Source: Sediminicola sp040566555
Lineage (GTDB): Bacteria > Bacteroidota > Bacteroidia > Flavobacteriales > Flavobacteriaceae
Length of the DNA: 64,000 bases
Assembly (NCBI RefSeq): GCF_040566555.1
Contig: NZ_JBEWYP010000003.1
Span: forward strand, 372,001-436,000
Direction: 5' to 3'
Below, one piece after another: positions 35,456 to 43,417 of the stretch. The position numbers and the translations under genes are program-made. Each line of letters opens with the position of its first letter. The stretch's first letter is position 1. Below the pieces are notes generated by a model. It saw nothing but the letters and a program-made list of their open reading frames with translations. It did not search any database and was not told where the DNA came from.

Positions 35456-35878
35456 TTATTTTTTCGGCAATGCTAGGGTAGTTAATTTACAAAGAGATAT
35501 TAAGTTGTCGTCCTTATCTGTAATCTTAATATCCCATACCTGGGTAGTGCGACCTTTGTGCATAAGGACTGCCTTGGCGAACACATCCCCTTCTTTAATA
35601 CTTTTCACATGGTTGGCCGATATCTCTATTCCCCTTACAAAAAACTCCTGTGCATTAAGAAATATGTAAGAAGCTGCACTTCCCACACTTTCAGCCAAAG
35701 CTACCATTGCGCCTCCGTGTAAAACGCCATCCGGTTGGTATACTTTAGAGGTAACGGGCATTTTGCCGACCAAGAAATTTTCTCCCACATCCACATATTC
35801 AATTTCCAATGTTTCCATCAAGGTATTTTTTGAGTTCTCATTGCAGATGCGCAGTATTTTTTCCTTGTATTCGTTCAT
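35456..35878 (-). CDS. PaaI-type hotdog thioesterase, candidate DHNA-CoA thioesterase
   Basis: The protein has 140 residues from the ATG at 35878; an ATG at 35917 would add 13 residues (MHFRILNFTKISI) and cannot be excluded. Hotdog fold motifs are YQPDGVLHGGAMVALAES (about 45-62), with Asp/Gly/His typical of PaaI enzymes and a Glu in ALAESVGSAAS. It ends one base before menF. DHNA-CoA hydrolysis (MenI activity) is the missing step in the men set and a hotdog enzyme does it in other bacteria. Position therefore makes MenI the leading guess, but the sequence alone does not prove it. Confidence 0.82.
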   Translation of the reverse strand: MNEYKEKILRICNENSKNTLMETLEIEYVDVGENFLVGKMPVTSKVYQPDGVLHGGAMVALAESVGSAASYIFLNAQEFFVRGIEISANHVKSIKEGDVFAKAVLMHKGRTTQVWDIKITDKDDNLISLCKLTTLALPKK

Positions 35879-35976
35879 AATTGAGATTTTTGTAAAATTA
35901 AGTATTCTAAAATGCAAATGATAATTCTCCCTTGCATTATATCACTTAATGAAACTAAAAAAAGTGGTTAAAATTG

Positions 35977-35984
35977 TAAATTTG
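35977..35984 (+). promoter_or_regulatory. TAnnTTTG box of the esterase gene
   Basis: TAAATTTG ends 4 bp before the ATG at 35989, so the mRNA is predicted leaderless. No -33 TTG is seen at the expected distance. Confidence 0.5.
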
Positions 35985-35988
35985 ACAT

Positions 35989-36630
35989 ATGACATCTAAA
36001 GAAAAAAGTGTAGCCTATACTATTACCAATTCATATAGCACTTTAAACAAGCTTACCGAAAAAACAAAAAGGGTTTGGATGGTCTTTCATGGTTTGGGAC
36101 ACCTAAGCACCTATTTTATCCGTTATTTTAACGAATTGCCTAACGAAGAAAATTACATCATAGCCCCACAGGCCCAATCTAAATATTACCTTAATGAGTC
36201 CTACACTCATGTGGGGGCCAGTTGGCTAACAAAAAATAACACAGAGGAAGGCATTACTAATGTCCTACACTATATAGATATTGTATTTAAAAAAGAAAAA
36301 GTCCCCGAGCATTGTGAATTGATAGTTCTGGGGTTTTCCCAAGGCGTATCCATTGCCGCACGATGGGTAGCAAAAAGGAAAATAAAATGTAACCATTTGG
36401 TGCTTTATGCCGGAAGCTTGCCCAAGGAATTAAACCACACCGATTTCTCACATTTACAATCGGAAAAGACAAAAATCACCTATATCATGGGAAACAAGGA
36501 TCCGTATTTGAACCCTGAAAGAAAAAATCTAGAAGTATACAAGATTGAGGACATATTCCAAGGCAAGGCAAATGAAATAATTTTTGAAGGAGGACATGAA
36601 GTAAAAAAAGAAATTATCAATGCCCTTTAA
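35989..36630 (+). CDS. Alpha/beta-hydrolase (carboxylesterase/phospholipase-like)
   Basis: The 213-residue protein has the alpha/beta-hydrolase fold. It begins MTSKEKSVAYTITNSYSTLN. The oxyanion region is VWMVFHGLGHLSTYFI and the nucleophile Ser is in VLGFSQGVSIAARW (GFSQG). The catalytic Asp is probably in MGNKDPYLNP and the His in FEGGHEVKKE. No signal peptide. Size and motifs fit the small bacterial esterase/phospholipase group. The substrate is unknown. Divergent from the thioesterase-menF operon. Confidence 0.88.
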   Translation: MTSKEKSVAYTITNSYSTLNKLTEKTKRVWMVFHGLGHLSTYFIRYFNELPNEENYIIAPQAQSKYYLNESYTHVGASWLTKNNTEEGITNVLHYIDIVFKKEKVPEHCELIVLGFSQGVSIAARWVAKRKIKCNHLVLYAGSLPKELNHTDFSHLQSEKTKITYIMGNKDPYLNPERKNLEVYKIEDIFQGKANEIIFEGGHEVKKEIINAL

Positions 36631-36948
36631 AAGTAAAACAATTACTCCAATACGCCACATTGCTTATAATAGTATTTGTTGAATTTAAGTATCCAATTAA
36701 TTAAACTACGCTGTATATTGTCTATATTTTATTGATTTTTAGAGCATTAATTCAATAATTAAATACTAAATCCTTTTATTCTAAGCATTTGGAATAATTT
36801 TTTTTTGTAAATTGTAGTTCACAATTCTTTTATTTTAATATAGAATTTATTCCTCCCGCATTATTCCTAAACATAGTAATAAGCAATATTTGCTTATGGC
36901 AGTGCATTGAAGCCCCCTTTATAGTTTGAATTTAAAACGGTTGGAGTC
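36631..36948. other. 318-bp AT-rich gap before the Crp/Fnr gene
   Basis: No gene is seen. The main element is a perfect 8-bp inverted repeat near its end, listed separately. No complete TTG/TAnnTTTG promoter is visible; TATAGTTTG at 36920-36928 is one base too long for the box. Confidence 0.5.
36879..36897 (+). promoter_or_regulatory. Perfect inverted repeat upstream of the Crp/Fnr gene
   Basis: ATAAGCAA (36879-36886) and TTGCTTAT (36890-36897) are exact complements separated by TAT, ending 51 bp before the start codon. A candidate operator, possibly for autoregulation. Confidence 0.5.
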
Positions 36949-37656
36949 TTGAATATAGGATTAGAGAAATATCGACATTATTATGAAACTTTAATAGAGA
37001 GTGAACTCTTTAGTCATGTCACGCACAATTCCCTCAACCATCTATTGGAAATTTCGACTGCCCAAAATTGGCCTAAAAAAACCTGCATTCTTGATACCAG
37101 TCATACCTTATATACGTTTCATATACTAATCACAGGAAAAATAAAGGTGTATCACTTTGATCCATCCAACGATCGATTGCTTACTCTATTTTTATTACAG
37201 GATAACGATGTGTTTGATATCTTCTCCTTAATGGGCTGCGGCACCCACAAAGTATATTATGAGGCCTTGGAGGATACAGAAGTTTTATGTATTCCTGTTT
37301 CCCAAATGAAAGAATGGATGAAAGACAATCCTTTGGTGCATAAGTCATTTTTGTCCTATACTGTTCAAAAGATGAATATTTTGGAACGATATATTATTAA
37401 TGTAGCACTAGAGGACATCCCAACACGACTGGCCCGTTTATTATATAACAACATGGATAAATCTTCTTCGCATTATCAGTCCATATGTGGGCTTTCCCAT
37501 TCAGAATTAGGTGCATTAATTGGTACTACAAGAGCGGTAGTGAATCGACATATTCAAAACTTTAAGGAGGAAGGCATATTGGAGGTAAGCAGAAAACAAA
37601 TTACTGTAACCAATGTAGAGCTTCTCGAAGAAAAAATATCCGGAAAAAAAGTATAA
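36949..37656 (+). CDS. Crp/Fnr-family transcription regulator
   Basis: The 235-residue protein has an N-terminal cyclic-nucleotide-binding-like beta barrel (about 20-130: HILITGKIKVYHFDPSNDRL, DVFDIFSLMG). A dimer helix follows (about 130-155) and then a C-terminal winged helix with the recognition helix near 182-205 (SHSELGALIGTTRAVVNRHI). There are no clustered cysteines for an Fe-S centre, so it is not a true FNR. The only in-frame start after the upstream stop (36922) is TTG at 36949; no ATG exists before residue 100. The next two genes share a palindrome upstream and are its best candidate targets. Confidence 0.9.
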   Translation: MNIGLEKYRHYYETLIESELFSHVTHNSLNHLLEISTAQNWPKKTCILDTSHTLYTFHILITGKIKVYHFDPSNDRLLTLFLLQDNDVFDIFSLMGCGTHKVYYEALEDTEVLCIPVSQMKEWMKDNPLVHKSFLSYTVQKMNILERYIINVALEDIPTRLARLLYNNMDKSSSHYQSICGLSHSELGALIGTTRAVVNRHIQNFKEEGILEVSRKQITVTNVELLEEKISGKKV

Positions 37657-37720
37657 CCCCATTAAATCTACCGTTTTTATCGATTTTTTTTATAAAGATT
37701 TACATCTTATATCACGTTTT

Positions 37721-37764
37721 GCTACTTAGGTAGCATTTTAAATTGAAGGTAGGGTGTACTTTAG
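37721..37764 (+). promoter_or_regulatory. Palindrome and promoter box before the first PepSY-like gene
   Basis: GCTACTTAGGTAGC (37721-37734, arms GCTAC/GTAGC) lies 22 bp before TACTTTAG (37757-37764), a one-mismatch TAnnTTTG box. The palindrome centre is 33 bp before the box centre, near -41, the class II activator position of Crp/Fnr proteins. The same arrangement precedes the second copy. Confidence 0.65.
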
Positions 37765-37889
37765 TAATAGTGAATGGCTAACTATTCTTTTACTCGAAGC
37801 CCATTCCCCCCTCTTCAGGTTATAACAATAATTAGCTAAGCTACATTGGCCAATTAGTTTTGTTTATTAACCTTTAAATAAATATCATC

Positions 37890-38429
37890 ATGAAAAATGT
37901 TTTAATCGGTTTATTATTTCTGGGCCTTACCAGCCTAGCCTACGCTCAGGACAAGCCTGCCAACGCGGACAAAGATGCTGACGTAGAGGAAGTAAAATTA
38001 ACTGGAGTTACAGTTAAAAATATGAACTCTAATTATTTGAATAAGGTCCAAGACCCTACTACACCAGAAAGAGTGGTTCAATTAGAGAATACCGCCGCTA
38101 GATACGATCTTACATCGTCCGATATCTACGATGGTAATCATGAAGCTTATGAAGTAATTTTCGAACAGACAAATGGTAGAATCATTGCCACTTACGACAA
38201 AGATGGCCAGATACTAACCTCTTTTGAAAAGTTTACTGATTTAACGCTGCCAGCACCTGTGAGGAATAGTCTTTATAAAGCTTACCCAGGGTGGACAGTT
38301 CACAAAGATGCTTACTTAGTTTCTTATTATGAAGGAACAGATAGTGTCAAAAAATTATACAGGATTCAACTTAGGAAAGAAAATCAAAAATTGAACCTGA
38401 AGTGTGATGTGGACGGCAATATATTATAA
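37890..38429 (+). CDS. Secreted PepSY-like protein, copy 1
   Basis: The 179-residue protein has a signal peptide (1-19, MKNVLIGLLFLGLTSLAYA). The mature part shows a pattern of two beta-alpha-beta units: EAYEVIFEQTNGRIIATYDK and SFEKFTDLTLPAPVRNSLYKAYPGW, then YLVSYY, KKLYRIQLRKENQKL and LKCDVDGNIL. This resembles Bacteroidota periplasmic PepSY-like (DUF2874-type) proteins. The family has no proven function. It is clearly paralogous to the gene at 38745. The leader is long (about 120 nt if the predicted box is right). Two terminators follow. Confidence 0.8.
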   Translation: MKNVLIGLLFLGLTSLAYAQDKPANADKDADVEEVKLTGVTVKNMNSNYLNKVQDPTTPERVVQLENTAARYDLTSSDIYDGNHEAYEVIFEQTNGRIIATYDKDGQILTSFEKFTDLTLPAPVRNSLYKAYPGWTVHKDAYLVSYYEGTDSVKKLYRIQLRKENQKLNLKCDVDGNIL

Positions 38430-38461
38430 ATGATGAAATGAATTAGTTTCATCATTTTTTT
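38428..38461 (+). terminator. First terminator after PepSY-like copy 1
   Basis: AAATGATGAAA (38428-38438) pairs with TTTCATCATTT (38447-38457), followed by a T-run. The left arm overlaps the stop codon. Confidence 0.8.
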
Positions 38462-38476
38462 GGGTCTTATTATACT

Positions 38477-38512
38477 ATGATGGGCGGGCCAATTGTCCGC
38501 CCATCATTTTTA
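38477..38512 (+). terminator. Second, stronger terminator after PepSY-like copy 1
   Basis: ATGATGGGCGG (38477-38487) pairs with CCGCCCATCAT (38497-38507), followed by TTTTAT. Two terminators in tandem insulate the two copies from each other. Confidence 0.85.
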
Positions 38513-38573
38513 TAAATTACTGAAAAGTAAAATCAAAAAAAGCATACATTAAATTGTTAAAATATGCAGAAAG

Positions 38574-38618
38574 GCTACTAAAGTAGCTTACAAAAATGCA
38601 TCATAGTATGTATTTTAG
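38574..38618 (+). promoter_or_regulatory. Palindrome and promoter box before the second PepSY-like gene
   Basis: GCTACTAAAGTAGC (38574-38587, arms GCTACT/AGTAGC) lies 23 bp before TATTTTAG (38611-38618). It is 157 nt before the ATG, against 155 nt for copy 1. Matches the copy 1 site in the GCTAC/GTAGC arms and geometry. Confidence 0.65.
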
Positions 38619-38744
38619 TACAAATAAAAGGCTAGTGATTGTTTAAATTAAATCCAATGCCCCCCGATCTATAGGATAATACAAGAATTAGTCAAGTTCT
38701 ATTGACAAATTAGTTTTCATTTTTAATCCTTTAAAAATATCATC

Positions 38745-39272
38745 ATGAAAAACGTATTATTCGGTCTATTATATTTAGGTCTTACCAGCCTAGCCTATTC
38801 CCAAGAGATTCCTACGAGCATAGATTTTAAGGAAGTGAAATTAATAGGGGTAACTGTAACTCCTTTAAATACCACTTATTTAAGAAAGGTTCAAGATAAA
38901 AATACTCCAGAGTTAGTTAAGAAGCTAGAAAATACAGCCGCAAGATTCGATGTCACAGAGGCTAGTATCTACGATGGCAACCACGAAGGGTACGAGGTTA
39001 TCTTTGAACAGACCAACGGCCGCATCATTGCAACTTACGACCAAAATGGTAAAATCGTTTCCTCATTTGAAAGATTTACCAATTTGAATCTTCCTCCGCC
39101 AGTTCGCAACAATATTGCAAGGGAATATCCTGGTTGGAGAGTGCATAAGGATGCCTATTTGGTGTCATATTACGTAGATGCTGAGCACGTAAAAAAGGTG
39201 TACAAGATTCAAATCAGAAAAGAAAATGAAAGGAAAAATCTTAGGTGTACCGTAGAAGGTGAAATCCTATAA
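38745..39272 (+). CDS. Secreted PepSY-like protein, copy 2
   Basis: The 175-residue protein is a close paralogue of the previous gene. The signal peptide (MKNVLFGLLYLGLTSLAYS) and long stretches such as YEVIFEQTNGRIIATYD, HKDAYLVSYY and the RKEN motif are the same. The copies differ most just after the signal peptide, where copy 1 has four extra residues rich in Asp, Ala and Lys. The upstream regions are related too (palindrome, promoter box, CAAATTAGTTTT near the start), so the whole unit was duplicated. Both copies are intact, which implies both are kept. The function is unknown. Confidence 0.8.
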   Translation: MKNVLFGLLYLGLTSLAYSQEIPTSIDFKEVKLIGVTVTPLNTTYLRKVQDKNTPELVKKLENTAARFDVTEASIYDGNHEGYEVIFEQTNGRIIATYDQNGKIVSSFERFTNLNLPPPVRNNIAREYPGWRVHKDAYLVSYYVDAEHVKKVYKIQIRKENERKNLRCTVEGEIL

Positions 39273-39304
39273 AGATGCTACCACCAAAAATTTACTCATC
39301 AATT

Positions 39305-39333
39305 AAAAAAAAGAGCACGTGCTCTTTTTTTTT
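39305..39333 (+). terminator. Terminator after PepSY-like copy 2
   Basis: A perfect palindrome has the core AAGAGCAC/GTGCTCTT and long A and T runs (39305-39333). Confidence 0.9.
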
Positions 39334-39558
39334 GTACGGATCGGATGTATTAGATTATTTTGACCTGCTTATTTAAGCAATCACTTAAAGGACAAAACCC
39401 ATTTCCTAATCCATTTTTAATCTGGTGAAGTAACCGCTTTATCAGACAAATTGCATTGATTCACAACATTTTGACCTGTGTTGACCACAAATTTTTTCCA
39501 AAAAGAAATATTCTCTCCTTCTTGCGGGCTAATATATGTATGAGCAACCCCCGACATT

Positions 39559-40380
39559 ATGAACAGATTAAGCTTTTTATTGATTTCAATTCTTTTTTTG
39601 AACTCAGCAATATTTGCAAATTGCGGTGAAGCGTATTCCACAGCGACATATGCCTTAAGCCACACCAAAAAATCATTGGACTCCAATAACTTTGACCATC
39701 AAATGTATTATGCAGATAGGGCAATAGATGCCTTGGAGAAGACAAAAGGATTAGCAGAAAATTGTGGTTGTGACAATTCCATGGACTATATATTAAATGG
39801 ACTTGTAGATTTAAAAAAATCTGCGGATCCGGAAGATTGGGACAAAGGGAGGTATTTCGCTCAAAAAGCTTATGAGGAATTGCAATCCCTAATAAGCGCA
39901 TTTGATGTTTGTACGAGTTCTGCACCAAGTGTAAATTATGACTTGGAGAATATAGCCGTATCTGATGCTTCTTCCAAAGCCATTCAATTAGAAGGAAATG
40001 GCCTAAAAGAAAAACAAAGGCAACTGGAACAACAACAACAAGAACTATTAGAGCAACAACGGGTATTGGCCGAGAAAATAGCAGAGCAAAAACGATTAAC
40101 GGCTCAAATGCAACGGGCCAGGGAACTGGAATATGAAGAGCAATTGAAACTTAAAAGAATTGCAGAGCTAACCTTTAAGGAGTATGGGATAAAACTCAAG
40201 GATCTTATGAATGTTTTTGATTGTGCCGCTTCTTCCACTCCCGCTAATTGGAGTGCAGAACGCAACGAGGAAGTATTAAGGAACGAAACACTGGAAGCCA
40301 CCAAGAAATATTATATGGATAAAGTAGTAGCCATGCAAAAGCAAGCATTGGAAGACATTAATAATTGTGTCAAGAAATAA
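39559..40380 (+). CDS. Secreted helical protein with Gln-rich coiled coil
   Basis: I do not recognise a named family for these 273 residues. A signal peptide (1-20, ending IFA) is followed by a helical domain with several Cys (NCGEAY, ENCGCDNSM, FDVCTSS), which could form disulphides or bind metal. A strongly predicted coiled coil (about 145-195) is rich in Gln and Glu (KEKQRQLEQQQQELLEQQRV). The last domain holds two more Cys (FDCAASS, NNCVKK). It probably lies in the periplasm. It stands alone between terminators at 39333 and 40400. Confidence 0.72.
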   Translation: MNRLSFLLISILFLNSAIFANCGEAYSTATYALSHTKKSLDSNNFDHQMYYADRAIDALEKTKGLAENCGCDNSMDYILNGLVDLKKSADPEDWDKGRYFAQKAYEELQSLISAFDVCTSSAPSVNYDLENIAVSDASSKAIQLEGNGLKEKQRQLEQQQQELLEQQRVLAEKIAEQKRLTAQMQRARELEYEEQLKLKRIAELTFKEYGIKLKDLMNVFDCAASSTPANWSAERNEEVLRNETLEATKKYYMDKVVAMQKQALEDINNCVKK

Positions 40381-40399
40381 CCATATATCTTAGTCATAA

Positions 40400-40431
40400 A
40401 AAAAGGGCCATGTTCATACATGGCCCTTTTT
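40400..40431. terminator. Bidirectional terminator
   Basis: AAGGGCCATG pairs with CATGGCCCTT around a TTCATA loop, with A and T runs on both sides. It separates two convergent genes. Confidence 0.9.
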
Positions 40432-40452
40432 AATTGGATTGAAACTATAGTA

Positions 40453-41379
40453 TCAATTAGCCCCAAAGTATTTGATTTTTCTGGTAATATAAGTATTATC
40501 TGGGGTAATTATCTGCTTTACCCAGTTTCCGCTTTTGGTATTGTCAAATTGATATACATACTTTTTTAAGGAAACCCCCTGTCCTATTTTTGTTCGTAAT
40601 TCTAGTAACATTCCGGCTTCATTATAGGTATATGTCTTGGTTTCCATGGGCAATAATTTATTCGCTTTTTTATCAAAAACCATTTTTGTCTCGGAAATAA
40701 GTTTGTTTTTGGCATTGAAGATTTCCTCTTTGGCCGTATTGGGCTCTCCATCCAAAAAATCAGTGACCAGTTTATTTTTTCTTGTGGTATTTGTGTTGGA
40801 TTTTGTTTCTTTTACCCTTACCGTTTTTAGTAATACTGAATTTAAAAAGTACGAAGCCGTCTGTTCTCCTTTTGCTGAAGAATATTCCACCAACGTTTCA
40901 TCAATGCCATCAGTACTGGTTCTTGTAATCTTTACCAGCTGATCATCTTTATCATAATAATATTCGTACTGGTCAAGAAATTCCTTGTTATAGGAAACTA
41001 TCTTTTCCGTTATTTTTTTATTTGCTGTGGTATCTATGGTGTAGATATTTGCAATGGAAGTATTCCTATCAAATACCCCATCCCTATAATTTTCGAATCG
41101 TTTTTCCTTTAGTTCCTCTTTGGCGTATTTGTAAATGGTGATATCATAATCATCATCATTATAACGGGTAATAGCTTTGGTAAGCAGGCCTGCTTCATTA
41201 AACTCAAACTCCTCTTTCCCGTAATCGGTGATAACCAAACAGGTTTTCACAGGTCCCTTAAGGTCAAAATCGGTATACTTAAAAATATTGATCTCCTGGG
41301 AATACAAAGATTGGGCATTCAATACCATTAAAATGCCAAGGAAAATTCCCAAAAAAGTTGATATGTAGTTTTTTACCAT
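40453..41379 (-). CDS. Secreted YD-repeat-like protein
   Basis: The 308-residue protein has a signal peptide (1-27) followed by repeated beta-hairpin units of the YD/RHS-like type: EEFEFNEAGLLTKAITRYND, YEYYYDKDDQLVKITRTS, TYTYNEAGMLLELRTKIG and KYVYQFDNTKSGNWVK. Such short repeats occur in many Bacteroidota surface or periplasmic proteins of unknown function. There is no toxin domain and the protein is small, so it is not a full Rhs protein. The start ATG lies 5 nt after a complete promoter box, so the mRNA is predicted leaderless. Confidence 0.75.
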   Translation of the reverse strand: MVKNYISTFLGIFLGILMVLNAQSLYSQEINIFKYTDFDLKGPVKTCLVITDYGKEEFEFNEAGLLTKAITRYNDDDYDITIYKYAKEELKEKRFENYRDGVFDRNTSIANIYTIDTTANKKITEKIVSYNKEFLDQYEYYYDKDDQLVKITRTSTDGIDETLVEYSSAKGEQTASYFLNSVLLKTVRVKETKSNTNTTRKNKLVTDFLDGEPNTAKEEIFNAKNKLISETKMVFDKKANKLLPMETKTYTYNEAGMLLELRTKIGQGVSLKKYVYQFDNTKSGNWVKQIITPDNTYITRKIKYFGAN

Positions 41380-41383
41380 AGGT

Positions 41384-41412
41384 CAAAATTAGTCGATATT
41401 ATACCAAAACAA
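41384..41412 (-). promoter_or_regulatory. Promoter of the YD-like gene
   Basis: On the minus strand TTG (41412-41410) and TAATTTTG (41391-41384) are 18 bp apart. The ATG at 41379 begins 5 nt after the box. Confidence 0.65.
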
Positions 41413-41433
41413 AAAGAAAAGAAGATCAAATAA

Positions 41434-41461
41434 AAAAGGGGCGAATTGCTTCGCCCCTTTT
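41434..41461 (-). terminator. Terminator of dnaK
   Basis: AAAAGGGGCGAA (41434-41445) pairs with TTCGCCCCTTTT (41450-41461) around a TTGC loop. It lies after the dnaK stop on the minus strand and just upstream of the YD-like gene promoter. Confidence 0.9.
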
Positions 41462-41509
41462 CTTTTTTGGATAAATTGATTTCACGATCAATTTACCTAT
41501 CTCTATTTA

Positions 41510-43417
41510 TTATTTTACTTCTTCGAAGTCAACATCTTCCACATTATCGCCTTCTTTGGCACCTGCGTCTGCACTAGCTTCACCATTTGGTGAGGCATCT
41601 GCTTGTTGTCCTTCTGCCTGTGCTTTGTACATTTCTTCAGAAGCTACTTTCCAAGCCTCATTGATTTTATCCAAAGCTGGAGAGATCATGGCCAAATCTT
41701 TAGATTCGTAAGCCTTTTTCAACTCTTCCAAAGCATCCTCGATTGGTTTCTTTTTATCATCAGATAATTTTTCGCCAAATTCTTTCAGTTGCTTTTCAGT
41801 TTGGAAGATCATTCCATCTGCTTCATTCAACTTATCAGCAGTTTCCTTAGCTTTTTTATCCGACTCGGCATTTGCTTCCGCTTCAGCTTTCATTTTCTTG
41901 ATTTCTTCTTCGGTCAAACCGGAAGAAGCTTCAATACGGATATCCTGAGATTTGTTGGTAGCCTTATCGGTCGCTGATACTTTGATTATACCATTGGCAT
42001 CGATATCAAAAGTAACTTCAATTTGAGGTGTTCCCCTTTGTGCTGGTGGAATACCGTCCAAATGGAATCTTCCGATAGTTTTATTATCCGTTGCCATTGG
42101 TCTTTCTCCTTGTAAGACATGTATTTCTACAGAAGGCTGATTGTCTGCCGCTGTTGAGAATACCTGAGACTTCTTAGTAGGGATGGTTGTATTGGACTCA
42201 ATTAACTTGGTCATTACACCTCCCATTGTCTCAATTCCTAAAGATAATGGTGTCACATCCAATAAAAGTACATCCTTCACGTCTCCGGTCAAGACACCAC
42301 CTTGAATTGCAGCTCCTACAGCAACAACTTCATCAGGGTTCACACCTTTGGATGGTTTTTTTCCGAAGAACTTTTCTACAGCTTCCTGTACGGCAGGAAT
42401 TCTTGTAGAACCACCAACCAAAATGATTTCATCAATATCGCTTTTTGATAAACCGGCCGCTTTAAGGGCAGTCTCACAAGGCGCAATAGTTCTTTTTACC
42501 AAATCGTCGATCAACTGCTCAAATTTAGCTCTAGACAATGTACGCACCAAATGTTTTGGTCCTGAAGCAGTGGCTGTCACATATGGCAAGTTGATTTCTG
42601 TCTGGGCAGATGAAGATAATTCTATCTTAGCTTTTTCTGCAGCCTCACGTAAACGTTGTAATGCCATAGCATCCTTACGCAAATCAATTCCTTCTTCCTT
42701 GTTAAATTCATCCGCCAACCAATCGATGATCTTTTGGTCAACATCATCACCACCTAGGTGTGTATCACCATCTGTAGACAATACTTCAAATACACCATCT
42801 CCTAATTCTAGGATGGAAACATCATGAGTACCACCTCCAAAGTCAAATACGACAATTTTTTGTTCTTTATCTTTCTTATCCAAACCATAAGCTAAAGATG
42901 CAGCTGTTGGCTCGTTGATAATACGTTCTACTGTAAGACCCGCAATTTCACCGGCTTCTTTAGTCGCCTGTCTTTGTGCATCGTTAAAGTAAGCAGGAAC
43001 AGTAATTACCGCTCTTGTCACTGTTTGTCCCAAATAGTCTTCCGCAGTTTTCTTCATTTTCTGAAGAATCATAGCAGATAATTCCTGTGGAGAATACAAA
43101 CGGCCATCGATATCAACTCTAGGAGTATCATTATCTCCTTTTACTACTTTATAAGGTACTCTTCCTGCCTCCTTACTGGATTCAGAATATTTATTTCCCA
43201 TAAATCTCTTGATAGAGTATATGGTTTTAGTTGGGTTTGTAACTGCCTGACGTTTTGCAGGGTCACCTACCTTAATCTCTCCGCCTTCTACAAAAGCTAT
43301 AACGGATGGTGTCGTTCTTTTTCCTTCTGCATTTGGGATAACTACTGGCTCGTTACCTTCCATTACGGATACGCAAGAGTTGGTGGTTCCCAAATCTATT
43401 CCAATAATCTTACTCAT
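41510..43417 (-). CDS. dnaK: Molecular chaperone DnaK (Hsp70)
   Basis: The 635-residue chaperone binds exposed hydrophobic stretches of unfolded proteins in an ATP cycle with DnaJ and GrpE. The ATPase domain (about 1-380) has IGIDLGTTNSCVSVMEG, the phosphate-2 motif FDFGGGTHDVSIL and VGGSTRIPAVQE. The substrate domain follows (about 390-540: LLDVTPLSLGIETMGGVMT, QGERPMATDNKTIG). The helical lid ends in the usual acidic tail DNVEDVDFEEVK. It is a single gene; grpE and dnaJ are not adjacent. Confidence 0.98.
   Translation of the reverse strand: MSKIIGIDLGTTNSCVSVMEGNEPVVIPNAEGKRTTPSVIAFVEGGEIKVGDPAKRQAVTNPTKTIYSIKRFMGNKYSESSKEAGRVPYKVVKGDNDTPRVDIDGRLYSPQELSAMILQKMKKTAEDYLGQTVTRAVITVPAYFNDAQRQATKEAGEIAGLTVERIINEPTAASLAYGLDKKDKEQKIVVFDFGGGTHDVSILELGDGVFEVLSTDGDTHLGGDDVDQKIIDWLADEFNKEEGIDLRKDAMALQRLREAAEKAKIELSSSAQTEINLPYVTATASGPKHLVRTLSRAKFEQLIDDLVKRTIAPCETALKAAGLSKSDIDEIILVGGSTRIPAVQEAVEKFFGKKPSKGVNPDEVVAVGAAIQGGVLTGDVKDVLLLDVTPLSLGIETMGGVMTKLIESNTTIPTKKSQVFSTAADNQPSVEIHVLQGERPMATDNKTIGRFHLDGIPPAQRGTPQIEVTFDIDANGIIKVSATDKATNKSQDIRIEASSGLTEEEIKKMKAEAEANAESDKKAKETADKLNEADGMIFQTEKQLKEFGEKLSDDKKKPIEDALEELKKAYESKDLAMISPALDKINEAWKVASEEMYKAQAEGQQADASPNGEASADAGAKEGDNVEDVDFEEVK

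Noticed and set aside
36949..37656. An oxygen-sensing FNR with Fe-S cluster
   Set aside because: The N-terminal cysteine cluster is missing; only scattered single Cys residues are present.
39417..39686. An 89-residue minus-strand frame before the secreted helical protein
   Set aside because: It overlaps the signal peptide and the coding start of the clear gene at 39559 and has no motif of its own.
40453..41379. An Rhs-type polymorphic toxin
   Set aside because: The protein is short, with few YD-like units, no core RHS domain, no toxin tip and no immunity gene next to it.
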